Assembly: GCA_046760505.1 (NCBI GenBank)
Contig: JBHIEG010000068.1
Span: 1-5,333, forward strand
Direction: 5' to 3'
DNA from: CAYFZR01 sp046760505 [NCBI: Candidatus Hydrothermarchaeota archaeon]
GTDB taxonomy: Archaea > CAYFZR01
Length of the DNA stretch: 5,333 bases
The position numbers were made by a program, and so were the translations under genes. Positions 4,162-5,333 of the stretch are shown here, in pieces (within the stretch, counting starts at the first letter, position 1; each line of letters begins with the position of its first letter). A model generated the notes under the pieces. That model saw only the letters and a list, made by a program, of their open reading frames with translations. It was not told the DNA's origin and did no database searches.

Positions 4162-5333
4162 ATCAAAAAGGATTTATATTTACAATGGACGCATTACTCG
4201 CGATAATACCTGTTTTCATAATTCTTAGCGCCATTCCTCACCTTGTAGGCGAGGTATCTGAGATTGCGCAACTACAGGCTTCTTCTCTACACAGTTCTAA
4301 GATAGCAGAGGATTCACTAGAAGTATTCTTCAAAAAAATAAACCCTCTGGTACAATCCGCAGCAGAGAGAATCATAGAGGCATGGTCTGAGGGTAATGTA
4401 ACCCTAGCGAGAAGCATAGCGAATAGAACCCTCAGGCTTGCATTATCTGATGAGTATAATTACGCCCTGTACATTGCGGTATGGAATGAGACTCTTGCAT
4501 TTGAATACATAGTTGGCAGAGCGGACGGATCCACCGATCAAGCAAGCGTAGAGGCCTCGCAAAACCTTGCAAAGGACCTTCAATCCTCTATGCGTTTGCA
4601 ATCAAGGCTTAACATGACGATACCCTATTATGCAGCGGTAAAGATACCTACCGCTGATAGCATCGTCTCTAGAGGGAGCACATTTAACGCAGAGGTATGG
4701 ATTGCAAACAGGATTCCGTATAAAAATATTTCAAGTTTTACCTATGTTATCTCTGATGAGAATGGAAACCCGGTGAATAGCAGTACGGTGACTTTCTCAC
4801 CTCCGATTCAATTTGGAAATATGTCTACTACTCAAATTGCATGGGATGTTGGTTGCGGATATTCAGGCAAGCATACGCTCACTGTAAAAAATCTAAGATA
4901 TTCTGATGGTAATCTTGTGGAATACAACCATACACTGGGCAGACCTTCCACAAGAGACTTTGTTGTAGTGCCTTTTCAACCAGATGTATTAAAGATAAAG
5001 GTTAGTTCTAACCAAAACGAGTATACCCAAGGGCAAACCGCGAGCTTTACCGTTTACTTTGAAAATTTCATGAAGACAATCACGGTAACCGCGTTTGACT
5101 GGAGGTTAGAATACTTTTCAAACAACACGTTCTCAGGATCAGTAGATTCCGGAAACGTAGACATAAATCTTCCTCCATGTAACAGTGGTACATACACTCT
5201 GAATATCAATTTAGATCCCACTATCGCTAACGTCAAGGCCAGGCTAACTGTAACTCCGTTGAAAGGCAATATCTTTAAAACTCCAATTAACTCCGATTAC
5301 TATGCTGGTTCTCCCGCTACAGAGGTTTGGATA
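4158..5333 (+). CDS. Large class III signal pilin-like protein with Ig-like repeats (C terminus cut by window edge)
   Basis: The frame is open from ATG 4158 to the window end (392 codons, no stop). MNQKG then FIFTMD and a hydrophobic helix (residues 8-30) form a type IV pilin-like leader closely resembling the preceding gene (shared F-T-x-D-x-L-L-A-x-I-P). Residues 31-150 are mainly helical and include DEYNYALYIAVWN (98-110), a pattern seen in archaeal pilin-like ectodomains. From about 165 onward the chain looks beta-rich, with two Ig-like units (about 168-250 and 286-366). Each has a G-x-T/S-F opening strand followed by a V-W-I-A-N or V-Y-F-E-N stretch, and each ends in Cys-x(1-2)-SG-x-H/Y-TL (C233, C341). 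About nine N-x-S/T sequons lie outside the membrane. The start is fixed by the signal and by the ATGA overlap with the gene before. Adhesin-like or pilus-tip roles are possible but not shown; more repeats may follow beyond the edge. Confidence 0.8.
   Translation, partial: MNQKGFIFTMDALLAIIPVFIILSAIPHLVGEVSEIAQLQASSLHSSKIAEDSLEVFFKKINPLVQSAAERIIEAWSEGNVTLARSIANRTLRLALSDEYNYALYIAVWNETLAFEYIVGRADGSTDQASVEASQNLAKDLQSSMRLQSRLNMTIPYYAAVKIPTADSIVSRGSTFNAEVWIANRIPYKNISSFTYVISDENGNPVNSSTVTFSPPIQFGNMSTTQIAWDVGCGYSGKHTLTVKNLRYSDGNLVEYNHTLGRPSTRDFVVVPFQPDVLKIKVSSNQNEYTQGQTASFTVYFENFMKTITVTAFDWRLEYFSNNTFSGSVDSGNVDINLPPCNSGTYTLNINLDPTIANVKARLTVTPLKGNIFKTPINSDYYAGSPATEVWI

Noticed and set aside
5054-5269. 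Minus-strand 71-codon frame
   Set aside because: Opposite the Ig-like part of the third pilin-like gene, with no ribosome site or recognisable product.

Overview
The window is most likely from an AT-rich archaeon. Support: TATA boxes 25-35 bp upstream of likely transcription starts, GGTGA/GGAG-type ribosome sites, three consecutive genes with archaeal class III (type IV pilin-like) signal peptides, a membrane-bound winged-helix regulator of a type found in archaea, and heavy use of ATA (Ile) and AGA/AGG (Arg) codons. The lineage cannot be fixed from this sequence. Similar secreted proteins are known from methanogens and other euryarchaea and from DPANN-type archaea.

Layout. Positions 1-973 (minus) hold the N-terminal 324 codons of a secreted modular repeat protein whose C terminus lies outside the window: signal peptide, short coiled coil, two 40-residue SHOCT-like units, a PepSY-like domain, and a 70-residue repeat that begins again at the window edge. 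Positions 974-1187 are its promoter region plus the 3' end of the next gene. Positions 1188-2102 (minus) encode a membrane-anchored regulator with an outside beta-rich domain, a transmembrane helix and a cytoplasmic winged helix (COG2512-like). Positions 2142-2563 have no convincing gene but carry promoters for both directions, several palindromes and a set of nested inverted repeats. Positions 2564-5333 (plus) hold three tightly packed genes (8-nt gap, then an ATGA overlap). They encode a small pilin-like protein, a Cys-containing pilin-like protein with a G-x-P-x-N-W motif, and a large pilin-like protein with Ig-like ectodomain repeats that runs off the right edge.

How it may work together (inference). 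Every product is predicted to be exported or membrane-anchored, and the exposed parts of the pilin-like proteins are rich in N-x-S/T sequons. This looks like a cell-surface locus: a pilin/pseudopilin-like operon, a divergent membrane-bound regulator that could sense envelope state, and a separately promoted secreted PepSY/SHOCT repeat protein. No secretion ATPase, platform protein or prepilin peptidase is present, so assembly into a pilus is not shown.
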